Source of the DNA: Variovorax boronicumulans
GTDB lineage: Bacteria > Pseudomonadota > Gammaproteobacteria > Burkholderiales > Burkholderiaceae_C
Reading direction: 5' to 3'
DNA: 64,000 bases
Assembly (NCBI RefSeq): GCF_019352895.1
Contig: NZ_JAAAFX010000007.1
Span: forward strand, 601,132 to 665,131
Shown: piece by piece, positions 17,757 to 25,694 of the stretch
How positions within the stretch are numbered: position 1 is the stretch's first letter
Layout: every line of letters begins with the position of its first letter
Program-made: the position numbers and the translations under genes
Notes under the pieces: generated by a model
What the model was told of the DNA's origin: nothing
What the model saw: the letters and a program-made list of their open reading frames with translations, nothing else
The model's database searches: none

Positions 17757-19205
17757 GTGGACACCACCCGACTTCCCCGCCATGCCACCAAGATCGTCGC
17801 GACCCTCGGTCCGGCATCGAACACGCTCGAGCTGATCGAGCAGCTGATCCACTACAAGGTCAGCGTGGTACGGCTGAACTTCAGCCATGGCATCGCCCAG
17901 GACCACATCGACCGTGCCGCCATGGTGCGCGAGGCCGCGCGCCGCGCCGGCCGCGAGGTGGCGATCATGGCCGACCTGCAGGGTCCGAAGATCCGCGTGG
18001 GCAAGTTTGCCCAGGGCAAGATCTGGCTCGAGCCCGACGCCAAGTTCGTGCTCGACGCCTCGCGCACCGAGCTGGGCGACGTCGACGCCGTCGGCCTCGA
18101 CTACAAGGACCTGCCGCGCGACGTGAAGGCCGGCGACCGCCTGCTGCTCAACGACGGGCTGATCGTGCTCAAGGTCGACCTGGTCCGCGGCCAGGCCGTG
18201 CACACCACCGTGGTGCTGGGCGGCGAGCTGTCGAACAACAAGGGCATCAACAAGCAGGGCGGCGGCCTCACGGCCCCGGCGCTGACCGCCAAGGACATGG
18301 AGGACATCAAGACCGCGATGAGCTTCCAGGCCGACTACGTGGCCGTGAGCTTCCCCAAGAACGCGACCGACATGGAAATGGCACGCCAGCTGTGCAACGT
18401 GGCGGCCGCCGAGTTCGGCCACCGGCCGGGCATGATCGCCAAGATCGAGCGCGTCGAAGCGATCCCCAACCTGGAAGAGATCCTGCGCGCCAGCGACGGC
18501 ATCATGGTGGCCCGTGGCGACCTGGCCGTGGAAGTGGGCAACGCGGCGGTGCCGGCGCTGCAGAAGAAGATGATCCGCATGGCGCGCGAGATGGACCGCG
18601 TGGTCATCACCGCGACCCAGATGATGGAGTCGATGATCACCAACCCGGTGCCCACGCGCGCCGAGGTGAGCGACGTGGCCAACGCGGTGCTCGACGGCAC
18701 CGACGCCGTGATGCTGAGCGCCGAGACCGCCTCGGGCCGCTATCCGCTGGCCACCGTGCAGGAGATGAGCCGCATCTGCGAAGCCGCCGAGCAGGCCGAG
18801 GACACGGCGCGCGACACCGACTTCAGCGGCCACACCTACGCCCGCATCGACCAGGCCATCGCCATGGGCGCGCTGTTCACCGCCCACCACCTGGGCGCCA
18901 AGGCCATCGTGGCGCTGACCGAGTCGGGCTCGACGCCGCTGTGGATGAGCCGCCATTCGGCCCACATCCCGGTCTATGCGCTGACCTCGCGCCTGTCGAC
19001 GCAGCGCAAGATGGCGCTGTTCCGCAACGTGCGCCCGCTCTTGATGGACTCGCAGACCGACCGCGACACCGCGCTCGAGCAGGCCGAGGCCCACCTGAAG
19101 AAGCGCGGCATCGTGCAGAGTGGCGACGTCTACGCCATCACCTGCGGCGAGCCCATGGGCGCGCCGGGTGGCACCAACATGCTGAAGATCTGCCGGGCCT
19201 CCTGA
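17757..19205 (+). CDS. pyk: Pyruvate kinase
   Basis: A 482-residue enzyme making pyruvate and ATP from phosphoenolpyruvate. It shows ATKIVATLGPAS at the N-terminus, RLNFSHG, MADLQGPKIRVGKF, the active-site region MIAKIERVEAIPNLEEIL and MVARGDLAVEVG, then MMESMITNPVPTRAEVSDVAN. The GTG at 17757 is chosen because AGGAGA lies about nine bases upstream and length then matches the family; upstream in-frame sequence is not conserved-looking. Confidence 0.97.
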   Translation: MDTTRLPRHATKIVATLGPASNTLELIEQLIHYKVSVVRLNFSHGIAQDHIDRAAMVREAARRAGREVAIMADLQGPKIRVGKFAQGKIWLEPDAKFVLDASRTELGDVDAVGLDYKDLPRDVKAGDRLLLNDGLIVLKVDLVRGQAVHTTVVLGGELSNNKGINKQGGGLTAPALTAKDMEDIKTAMSFQADYVAVSFPKNATDMEMARQLCNVAAAEFGHRPGMIAKIERVEAIPNLEEILRASDGIMVARGDLAVEVGNAAVPALQKKMIRMAREMDRVVITATQMMESMITNPVPTRAEVSDVANAVLDGTDAVMLSAETASGRYPLATVQEMSRICEAAEQAEDTARDTDFSGHTYARIDQAIAMGALFTAHHLGAKAIVALTESGSTPLWMSRHSAHIPVYALTSRLSTQRKMALFRNVRPLLMDSQTDRDTALEQAEAHLKKRGIVQSGDVYAITCGEPMGAPGGTNMLKICRAS

Positions 19206-19302
19206 GGCGAGCAGGGGGCGGCGTTCCGCCGGCGGCATCGCATTCCAACACGTCGACAGCGGCGCCCTGCGCTCAGTTGCCGTCGAGCCTTGAGGAGAAC
19301 GG

Positions 19303-20418
19303 ATGATCTGGTTCCGCAGACGCGACAACAAGACGAACCCGGCCGGCGCGTCGCCGCCTTCCTCGCCCGCGACGGGTGCGTCGCACCGGATCGATGTCAC
19401 GGCCGCCGGCATCCGCATCGACCACACCCTGCTGGAGGCGCTGACGGTGTCGGCGCTCACGGCCCTGCTCGGGACGCCGCGCGTCGTGCCACCCGAGGAC
19501 CCGGCGCCGGACGAGCGCGGCCTGGTGCGCAGCACGCTGGTGATATGGGACGACGCGGGCGTGCGCGCCTACACCCGGGGCGGCGACGAGGTGAGCGAGC
19601 TGTCGATCCGCCTGGCCGAGGACCCCGCCTGGGATCGATCGACCTCGCGCGATGCGCGCGAGGGTCACCCGCGCCGCGTCTTCACCGGAACCTTCACCGT
19701 GGGCGGGCAGAACCCGCTCGAGACGATCCCCGAAGCAGAACTGCGCAAGGCGTACATCTTTCTCGAAACGAAGGTCGGGCCCTGGGAAAGCACGTTCTCC
19801 CTCCATGAGACAGCGTGCGGCGCGCTCCGGTCCATGGTGTTCGCCGAGCGCTTCGCGAAAAGCAATACCGACGAACTCGCGAACATCGTGCGGGCTGCCG
19901 CGCACCCGTTCCGCGAGGTCGCGATCGGCCATCTGGCTCCGAAACGGGTGAAGAAGCCCTCCGGGAAGTGGCAGGTGCCCATGGCCACCGAACCGGTGCT
20001 GGAGATCGCGTCCTTCCCGTTCCGCCTGGCCATCGTCCAGCACCTGATGTTCGACCAGGCGCTGCTGGTGCCGCGCTTCGATGTCCACGATTTCGCCCAG
20101 GATCAGGGTGCACGATCCTTCGATCCCGACGAGATCGGGTACGAAGTCATCCCCGCGGTGCGCGACTGGTTCGCCCGGCTCCCGATCCCGGCACGTCTCG
20201 CGGCGCAAGTCGAGACATTGGTGCTCGACGGCGGCAACGACATCTACCTGCAGTTGATCCCCCAGTGGGACGGCGAGGACGACGCCTTCGCGATCACCAG
20301 CCTCACCGCCGCGGACCTCGCACCCTTCACGCGGCTTCGCCGGGTCGACGACATCGGCGGATTCCTCGGCCCTGGCGCCCGCACCGCGCTCATCGCGCGT
20401 GGCGTCACCGTGACCTAG
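19303..20418 (+). CDS. DUF7738/DUF6892 two-domain protein, possible toxin-immunity relative
   Basis: A 371-residue soluble protein. Residues about 30-170 form a beta-rich domain (RIDVTAAGIRIDHTLLEAL onward) that resembles DUF7738. Residues about 238-365 match my memory of DUF6892: FPFRLAIVQHLMFDQALLVPRFDVHDF is followed by DEIGYEVIPAVRDWF, LDGGNDIYLQLIPQWDGEDD and ITSL. Proteins of this kind occur scattered in bacteria and have been seen near polymorphic-toxin genes, but no function is proven. A strong GAGGAGA site precedes the ATG. The gene sits between pyk and fba, where unrelated inserts are not expected; no toxin gene is adjacent. Confidence 0.65.
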   Translation: MIWFRRRDNKTNPAGASPPSSPATGASHRIDVTAAGIRIDHTLLEALTVSALTALLGTPRVVPPEDPAPDERGLVRSTLVIWDDAGVRAYTRGGDEVSELSIRLAEDPAWDRSTSRDAREGHPRRVFTGTFTVGGQNPLETIPEAELRKAYIFLETKVGPWESTFSLHETACGALRSMVFAERFAKSNTDELANIVRAAAHPFREVAIGHLAPKRVKKPSGKWQVPMATEPVLEIASFPFRLAIVQHLMFDQALLVPRFDVHDFAQDQGARSFDPDEIGYEVIPAVRDWFARLPIPARLAAQVETLVLDGGNDIYLQLIPQWDGEDDAFAITSLTAADLAPFTRLRRVDDIGGFLGPGARTALIARGVTVT

Positions 20419-20495
20419 CACGGGCCCACGGGCCGCGGATTCGCCGCGGCGGCGTAGGCCGCGGCCGCGTCCTGCCGACCCGGGGAAAACCAAAT

Positions 20496-20523
20496 GCATC
20501 CGGGCTGCGTACAGCCGGGATGC
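20496..20523 (+). promoter_or_regulatory. Hairpin covering the start codon of the lipoprotein hydrolase gene
   Basis: GCATCCGGGCTG (20496-20507), loop CGTA, and CAGCCGGGATGC (20512-20523) form a 12-bp stem with one mismatch. The ATG at 20520-20522 is in the right arm, and no purine-rich ribosome site is seen beside it, so folding would hide translation initiation. Confidence 0.5.
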
Positions 20524-21431
20524 CCTTCTCCCACTTCCTCCGCCGGCGCCGCAGCGCGCTGCTGGCCGCCGGCGCGCTGGCCCTGTCCGCCTGTTCCCCG
20601 ATCAAGCTGCTCGACCGGCTCACGCCGAGCGACACCTACCAGGCCGACACCGGCATCGCCTACGGCAGCGCGCCGCGCCAGCAGCTCGACGTCTACCGGC
20701 CGCTGCCGGCCACCGCGCCGCCCGAGGGCCGGCGCCCGCTGATCGTCTTCTTCTACGGCGGCACCTGGACCACGGGCGAGCGGGCCAGCTTCCGCTTCGT
20801 CGGCGAGGCGCTGGCGGCACGCGGTGCGGTGGTGGTGATCCCCGACTACCGGCTGTCGCCGCAGGTGACCTATCCGGTCTTCGTGCAGGACAGCGCGCTG
20901 GCCCTGAAATGGGGCCTGGACAACGCGGCCCGGCTGGGCGCCGACCCGCAGCAGGTCTATGTGATGGGCCACAGCTCGGGCGGCTACAACGCCGCCATGC
21001 TGGCGCTCGATGCGCGCTGGCTGGGCGCCGTGGGCGCGAGCCCGAAGCAGCTGGCCGGCTGGATCGGCCTGGCCGGCCCCTACGACTTCCTGCCCATGGG
21101 CGACCCCGATGCGCAGCGCGCCTTCGACTGGCCGAACACGCCGCGCAGCTCGCAGCCCATCGCCCACGTCTCGGCCGCCTCGCCGCGCGCGCTGCTCTTG
21201 GCCGCGAGCAAGGACAACCTGGTCGACCCGGTGCGCAACACCGGCCAGATGGTGCAGAAGCTGCGCGCCGACGGGGTCGAGGTGCAGACGCAATCCTTCG
21301 ACAACCTGAGCCATGTGACGCTGATCGGGGCCCTCGCCACCCCGATCCGCTGGATCGGCGGGCCGGTGCTGCCGCCCATCCTGGACTTCGTGGGGTTGCC
21401 GTCGGACCTGTCCCACAAGGTGGCTCGGTAG
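20520..21431 (+). CDS. Alpha/beta-hydrolase lipoprotein (carboxylesterase-like)
   Basis: A 303-residue lipoprotein with an Arg-rich N-terminus and lipobox Cys25 (LALSACSP). The hydrolase core has FFYGGTWTTG in the oxyanion-loop position (Tyr replaces the usual His), the nucleophile motif GHSSGG with Ser152, an acid candidate in KDNLVDP and a histidine in LSHVTL. This is the plan of small esterases of the BD-FAE/HSL type. Residue positions agree with a complete triad. The substrate is unknown. The ATG at 20520 lies inside a hairpin, and the stop codon forms part of the fba promoter. Confidence 0.82.
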   Translation: MPFSHFLRRRRSALLAAGALALSACSPIKLLDRLTPSDTYQADTGIAYGSAPRQQLDVYRPLPATAPPEGRRPLIVFFYGGTWTTGERASFRFVGEALAARGAVVVIPDYRLSPQVTYPVFVQDSALALKWGLDNAARLGADPQQVYVMGHSSGGYNAAMLALDARWLGAVGASPKQLAGWIGLAGPYDFLPMGDPDAQRAFDWPNTPRSSQPIAHVSAASPRALLLAASKDNLVDPVRNTGQMVQKLRADGVEVQTQSFDNLSHVTLIGALATPIRWIGGPVLPPILDFVGLPSDLSHKVAR

Positions 21432-21434
21432 AAT
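21429..21434 (+). promoter_or_regulatory. Candidate -10 element (TAGAAT) for fba
   Basis: TAGAAT begins with the TAG stop codon of the preceding gene and lies 52 bases before the fba start, giving a leader of about 45 bases. -35 is unclear. Confidence 0.4.
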
Positions 21435-21486
21435 CGAGGCAGTTTTTCTACAGTCTTCCCACCAATTTTCCCGCGAGGTATTTCCC

Positions 21487-22551
21487 ATGGCTCTCGTTTC
21501 GATGCGCGAACTGCTGGACCACGCAGCCGCCAACGGCTACGGCATTCCGGCTTTCAACGTCAACAACCTCGAACAGGTCCAGGCCGTGATGGAAGCGGCC
21601 AAGGAAACCGGTGCGCCGGTGATCCTGCAGGCCAGCGCCGGCGCCCGCAAGTACGCGGGCGAGGGCTTCATCAAGCACCTGATCCAGGCGGCGCTCGAAA
21701 GCTACCCGAACATTCCGCTGGTCATGCACCAGGACCACGGCCAGAACCCGGACGTGTGCCAGGGCGCGATCGACCTGGGCTTCTCCTCGGTGATGATGGA
21801 CGGCTCGCTCGAGGCCGACGGCAAGACCATCGCCAGCTACGAATACAACGTCGAAGTGACGAAGAAGGTCGCGCAGCTGGCGCACCGCGTCGGCGTCACG
21901 GTCGAAGGCGAACTGGGCTGCCTGGGCTCGCTCGAGACCATGAAGGGCGACAAGGAAGACGGCCACGGCACCGACGCGACCATGACGCGCGAACAGCTAC
22001 TGACCGACCCCGAGCAGGCCGCCGATTTCGTCAAGCAGACGCAGATCGACGCGCTGGCCATCGCCATCGGCACCAGCCACGGCCCGTTCAAGTTCACGCG
22101 CAAGCCCACCGGCGACATCCTGGCGATCGACCGCATCAAGGAAATCCACCAGCGCATTCCCAACACCCACCTGGTGATGCACGGTTCCTCGTCGGTGCCG
22201 CAGGAACTGCTGGCCATCATTCGCCAGTACGGCGGCCAGATCAAGGAAACCTACGGCGTGCCGGTCGAGGAAATCCAGGAAGCCATCAAGCACGGCGTGC
22301 GCAAGATCAACATCGACACCGACATCCGCCTGGCCATGACCGGCGCGGTGCGCAAGTTCCTGTTCGAGAACCCCGAGAAGTTCGACGCCCGCGAATGGCT
22401 CAAGCCGGCGCGCGAGGCGGCCAAGCTGGTCTGCAAGCAGCGCTACATCGAGTTCGGCTGCGAAGGCCAGGCCTCGAAGATCAAGGGCGACACGCTGCAG
22501 GTCGTGGCCGCCAAGTACGCGAACGGAGAACTCGCACAACAAGTCCGCTGA
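21487..22551 (+). CDS. fba: Class II fructose-bisphosphate aldolase
   Basis: A 354-residue zinc aldolase cleaving fructose-1,6-bisphosphate. Seen are NGYGIPAFNVNN, the zinc-site VMHQDHGQNP, DGSLEADGKTIASYEYN, and the phosphate-binding GVRKINIDTDIRLA near residue 275. The family is the long form common in autotrophic and beta-proteobacteria. GAGG precedes the ATG. Confidence 0.97.
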   Translation: MALVSMRELLDHAAANGYGIPAFNVNNLEQVQAVMEAAKETGAPVILQASAGARKYAGEGFIKHLIQAALESYPNIPLVMHQDHGQNPDVCQGAIDLGFSSVMMDGSLEADGKTIASYEYNVEVTKKVAQLAHRVGVTVEGELGCLGSLETMKGDKEDGHGTDATMTREQLLTDPEQAADFVKQTQIDALAIAIGTSHGPFKFTRKPTGDILAIDRIKEIHQRIPNTHLVMHGSSSVPQELLAIIRQYGGQIKETYGVPVEEIQEAIKHGVRKINIDTDIRLAMTGAVRKFLFENPEKFDAREWLKPAREAAKLVCKQRYIEFGCEGQASKIKGDTLQVVAAKYANGELAQQVR

Positions 22552-22592
22552 GAACATGTGAATGAACCTGCTGCGCACACCGGTCCCGCATC

Positions 22593-22619
22593 TGCGGTGC
22601 TCACCGCACCTCAGTGCGG
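22593..22619 (+). promoter_or_regulatory. Two mutually exclusive hairpins downstream of fba
   Basis: TGCGGTG/CACCGCA (22593-22599 and 22602-22608) and CCGCAC/GTGCGG (22604-22609 and 22614-22619) share bases, so only one can form. A terminator follows at 22698-22722, in an arrangement reminiscent of attenuators, though no sensor is obvious. Confidence 0.35.
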
Positions 22620-22697
22620 CTGCGCTCCTCGACGCAGGCTCGGGGCGCTCGCGACGGTTCCTTCACACGTTCTGAGGCTCCCGGCCGACGGACAACG

Positions 22698-22722
22698 AGC
22701 CACCGTTCGCGGTGGCTTTTTT
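22698..22722 (+). terminator. Rho-independent terminator between fba and purC
   Basis: AGCCACCG, loop TTCG, CGGTGGCT, followed by a T-run. A UUCG loop makes the hairpin very stable. It lies 50 bases before the purC start. Confidence 0.9.
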
Positions 22723-22772
22723 CTGCGCGCACAATCCGCTTTCCCTTCCCCTGTTTCCATCACGCCCCCGCC

Positions 22773-23681
22773 ATGACGACCGTCCACACTTCCTCCATCC
22801 AAAGCCTGCCCCTGCTCGCGCGCGGGAAGGTGCGCGACAACTATGCGGTCGGCAACGACCGCATCCTGATGGTCGCGAGCGACCGGCTCTCGGCCTTCGA
22901 CGTGATCATGGGCGAACCCATCCCGGGCAAGGGCGTGCTGCTCACCCAGATGGCGCTGTGGTGGTTCGAGCGCCTGGGCCACCTCTGCCCCAACCACCTG
23001 ACGGGTGAGGCGCCCGAGAGCGTGGTCACCGAGGCCGAGGTGCCGCAGGTCAAGGACCGCTCGATGCTGGTCAAGCGCCTGAAGCCGATCCCGGTCGAGG
23101 CGGTGGTGCGCGGCTACCTGGCCGGCAGCGGCTGGAAGGAATACCAGGAATCGCGCTCGGTCTGCGGCGTGCCGCTGCCCGAGGGCCTGCGCAACGCCAG
23201 CAAGCTGGCGCGCCCGATCTTCACGCCCGCGGCCAAGGCCGCCATGGGCGAGCACGACGAGAACATCAGCTACGACCGCGTGGTCGAGATGGTGGGCCCC
23301 ACGCTGGCCCAGCAGATCCGCGACACCAGCATCGCGATCTACGAGACCGCGGCCCAGATCGCGCTTGCCAAGGGCATGATCATTGCCGACACCAAGTTCG
23401 AGTTCGGCCTGGACGAGGCCGGCACGCTGGTGCTGATGGACGAGGTGCTCACGCCCGACAGCTCGCGCTACTGGCCGGTCGAGGGCTACGACGAGGCGCT
23501 GGCCAACGGCACCAACCCGCCGAGCTACGACAAGCAGTTCGTGCGCGACTGGCTCGAGTCGACCAAGGTCAACGGCAAGCCCTGGGACAAGACCCCGCCG
23601 GCGCCGCGCCTGCCGGCCGAAATCACCGAGAAGACCGCTGCCAAGTACCGCGAAGCGCTGGACCGGCTCACCGCCGGCTGA
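22773..23681 (+). CDS. purC: Phosphoribosylaminoimidazole-succinocarboxamide synthase
   Basis: A 302-residue enzyme that joins aspartate to CAIR using ATP (SAICAR synthetase) in purine synthesis. It shows LLARGKVRDNY, VASDRLSAFDVIMGEPIPGKG, and EFGLDEAGTLVLMDEVLTPD. The longer length (about 300 residues instead of 240) is usual for this subgroup. purE and purK are found 1.5 kb further on, beyond two minus-strand genes. Confidence 0.97.
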   Translation: MTTVHTSSIQSLPLLARGKVRDNYAVGNDRILMVASDRLSAFDVIMGEPIPGKGVLLTQMALWWFERLGHLCPNHLTGEAPESVVTEAEVPQVKDRSMLVKRLKPIPVEAVVRGYLAGSGWKEYQESRSVCGVPLPEGLRNASKLARPIFTPAAKAAMGEHDENISYDRVVEMVGPTLAQQIRDTSIAIYETAAQIALAKGMIIADTKFEFGLDEAGTLVLMDEVLTPDSSRYWPVEGYDEALANGTNPPSYDKQFVRDWLESTKVNGKPWDKTPPAPRLPAEITEKTAAKYREALDRLTAG

Positions 23682-23700
23682 GGGCCGAAGCGGGCCGCGC

Positions 23701-24141
23701 TCAGCGGCTCTCGAGCACCGCGGTCGTGCGGCCGCTGCCGTCGAGCAGCGTGAGTCGCGTGCCGCCGGCCAGGCTGTACTGCGTGGTGGCCTTGATCGCG
23801 GCCAGGAAGTCGGTCTCGATGATGCTGCGCGTGTTGTCGAGGCAGGCCATGCGCGTGGCGGCGAGCTGCTCGATCTTGAGCGAATGCCCGGTGCGCTGGT
23901 AGCTGCCGGTCAGGCGGTTGCAGCCGCCCGAGCCGGTGACGCGTGCGCCGTCGAACTGAAGCTGCGCGCCGCGCTGCGGATCGGGGTCGACCGGCAGCGG
24001 CTGGTTGCCGATGCTGACCAGGCTCCAAGTGCGCGACTCGATCGGTTCGTCCAGGCTCACCGTGGTGCCACAGGCCGCCAGCAGGGCGGCACCGGACAGG
24101 AGCAGGGCGGTCAGGGCGGTGGGCCGGACGAAGGGGCGCAT
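23701..24141 (-). CDS. META-domain lipoprotein
   Basis: A 146-residue lipoprotein: signal peptide, lipobox with Cys24 (LLAACGTT), then a META domain of the HslJ type (TWSLVSIGNQPLP, GSGGCNRLTGSYQRTG, MACLD). META-domain proteins are small beta-barrel-like envelope proteins linked to heat or envelope stress in other species. AGGACC precedes the ATG. It lies 38 bases downstream of the thioredoxin-like gene on the same strand and converges on purC. Confidence 0.87.
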   Translation of the reverse strand: MRPFVRPTALTALLLSGAALLAACGTTVSLDEPIESRTWSLVSIGNQPLPVDPDPQRGAQLQFDGARVTGSGGCNRLTGSYQRTGHSLKIEQLAATRMACLDNTRSIIETDFLAAIKATTQYSLAGGTRLTLLDGSGRTTAVLESR

Positions 24142-24179
24142 GGGAGGTCCTTTCAGGAACAACGAGGGGGCGGAGGGCC

Positions 24180-25100
24180 TCAGCTCAGCACGACGCTGCT
24201 CAGGCGCCGGCGGTAGGTCGCCACCGTCGGATCGTCGGGCGGGATCTGTCCGTCGGCCACCTTGGGCTTGGGCGGCTCGATGAGTTCGAGGATCGCAATG
24301 TACGTCTTGCGGGCCAGATCCTCGCTCCAGGCCTTGTCGCGCATCAGGATTTCCAGCAGCTCGTCCATCGCGTCGGTCCAGCGCTGCTCGGCGATCAGCA
24401 GCTGCGCGCGGCCGAAGCGGGCCTCGAAGTCGCGCTTGCCGGCCGCGATGCGGCTGTCGAAATCGGCCACGGCCGGCGCCGGACCGTTCACCGGTGCCGC
24501 GAAGTCGATCGCGTTCATCCAGCGCTGCAGCGCGTCGAAGCGGCGCACCGCGGGCGCCTTGGCGATCACCGGCGCGAAAGCCACCTTGGCGTCGTCGCTG
24601 CGGCCCAGCTGCAGCAGCAGCTTGACGTAGTCGAAGCGCGCGTCGTCGTTGGCCGGGTCGGTGGTCACCGCGTGCTGCAGTTTCTCGAGCGCGCCATCGG
24701 TGTCGCCTTCGGCCAGCGCTTCCTGCGCGGCCTCTTCCTGGGCGGCGGCCTCGAGTTCCTCGGCCGCCGGCACGTGCTTGTCGAGGAATTCGCGGATCTT
24801 CTCGGCGGGAATGGCGCCGACGAAGCCGTCGACCGGCTGGCCGCCGACGAACATCACGCAGAAGGGGATGCTGCGCACGCCGAACATCTGCGACAGCTGG
24901 GTCGAGATCTGCGGCACCTTGTCGGCGTCGAGCTTGGCCAGCGTGAAGCGGCCGGCGTACTCGGTCTCGAGCTGTTCGAGCACCGGGCCCAGCTGTTTGC
25001 AGGGTCCGCACCATTCGGCCCAGATGTCGAGCAGCACCGGCGTGGTGGCCGAACCTTCGATCAGCGCGGTCTGGAAGTTTTCGAGGGTGATATCGATCAT
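24180..25100 (-). CDS. cnoX: Thioredoxin-TPR chaperone, CnoX/YbbN-like
   Basis: A 306-residue cytosolic protein with an N-terminal thioredoxin domain (residues 1-108) and a C-terminal TPR-type helical region. The active-site motif WCGPC is at 30-34, so both redox cysteines are kept. In E. coli CnoX the site is SxxC-like and the protein is a holdase that hands substrates to GroEL; alpha- and betaproteobacterial homologues with WCGPC can also act as reductants. The start codon lies 36 bases from the divergent purE. Confidence 0.88.
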   Translation of the reverse strand: MIDITLENFQTALIEGSATTPVLLDIWAEWCGPCKQLGPVLEQLETEYAGRFTLAKLDADKVPQISTQLSQMFGVRSIPFCVMFVGGQPVDGFVGAIPAEKIREFLDKHVPAAEELEAAAQEEAAQEALAEGDTDGALEKLQHAVTTDPANDDARFDYVKLLLQLGRSDDAKVAFAPVIAKAPAVRRFDALQRWMNAIDFAAPVNGPAPAVADFDSRIAAGKRDFEARFGRAQLLIAEQRWTDAMDELLEILMRDKAWSEDLARKTYIAILELIEPPKPKVADGQIPPDDPTVATYRRRLSSVVLS

Positions 25101-25123
25101 CGGATGCAGATGGAGGCAAAACG

Positions 25124-25129
25124 TAAAAT
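25124..25129 (+). promoter_or_regulatory. Candidate -10 element (TAAAAT) for purE, near-leaderless
   Basis: TAAAAT lies only seven bases before the purE ATG. If used, transcription would begin at or beside the start codon. The element is in the short gap between the divergent genes cnoX and purE. Confidence 0.4.
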
Positions 25130-25136
25130 TGCGACC

Positions 25137-25694
25137 ATGAACCAAACAATCCAGGTCGGCGTGGTGATGGGATCGAACTCCGACTGGGAGACGATGCGTC
25201 ACGCGGTCGAGATTCTCCAGCAATTCGGCATCACCCACGAAGCACGGGTGGTCTCGGCCCACCGCATGCCCGACGAACTCTTCGCCTATGCCGAAAGCGC
25301 GGCCCCGCGCGGGCTGGCCGCGATCATCGCCGGTGCCGGCGGCGCGGCCCACCTGCCGGGCATGCTGGCGGCCAAGACCACGGTGCCGGTGCTGGGCGTC
25401 CCGGTGGCCAGCCGCCACCTGCAGGGCGTCGATTCGCTCTACAGCATCGTGCAGATGCCCAAGGGCGTGCCGGTCGCGACCTTTGCCATCGGGAATGCCG
25501 GCGCCGCCAACGCGGCGCTGTTCGCCATCGCCATGCTGGCGGTGGGCAACCCGCGGCTGCGCACCCAGCTCGACACCTTCCGCAGCGCGCAGACCGCGGC
25601 CGCGCAGGCCATGACGCTGCCGCCGCCCGAGCCCGGTGCGGCCAGCGCGCCGGCCGTGTCGCCCTTCTCGCCGCAGGGCGGGGGCGCACTGTGA
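25137..25694 (+). CDS. purE: N5-carboxyaminoimidazole ribonucleotide mutase
   Basis: A 185-residue class I PurE that rearranges N5-CAIR to CAIR. Motifs GVVMGSNSDWETM, SAHRMPDEL and GAGGAAHLPGMLAAKT are present, with GVPVASRHLQGVDSLYSIVQM in the central part. A 20-residue Pro/Ala tail beyond the usual end is a lineage extension. purK begins with a GTG overlapping the stop by four bases. Confidence 0.97.
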   Translation: MNQTIQVGVVMGSNSDWETMRHAVEILQQFGITHEARVVSAHRMPDELFAYAESAAPRGLAAIIAGAGGAAHLPGMLAAKTTVPVLGVPVASRHLQGVDSLYSIVQMPKGVPVATFAIGNAGAANAALFAIAMLAVGNPRLRTQLDTFRSAQTAAAQAMTLPPPEPGAASAPAVSPFSPQGGGAL

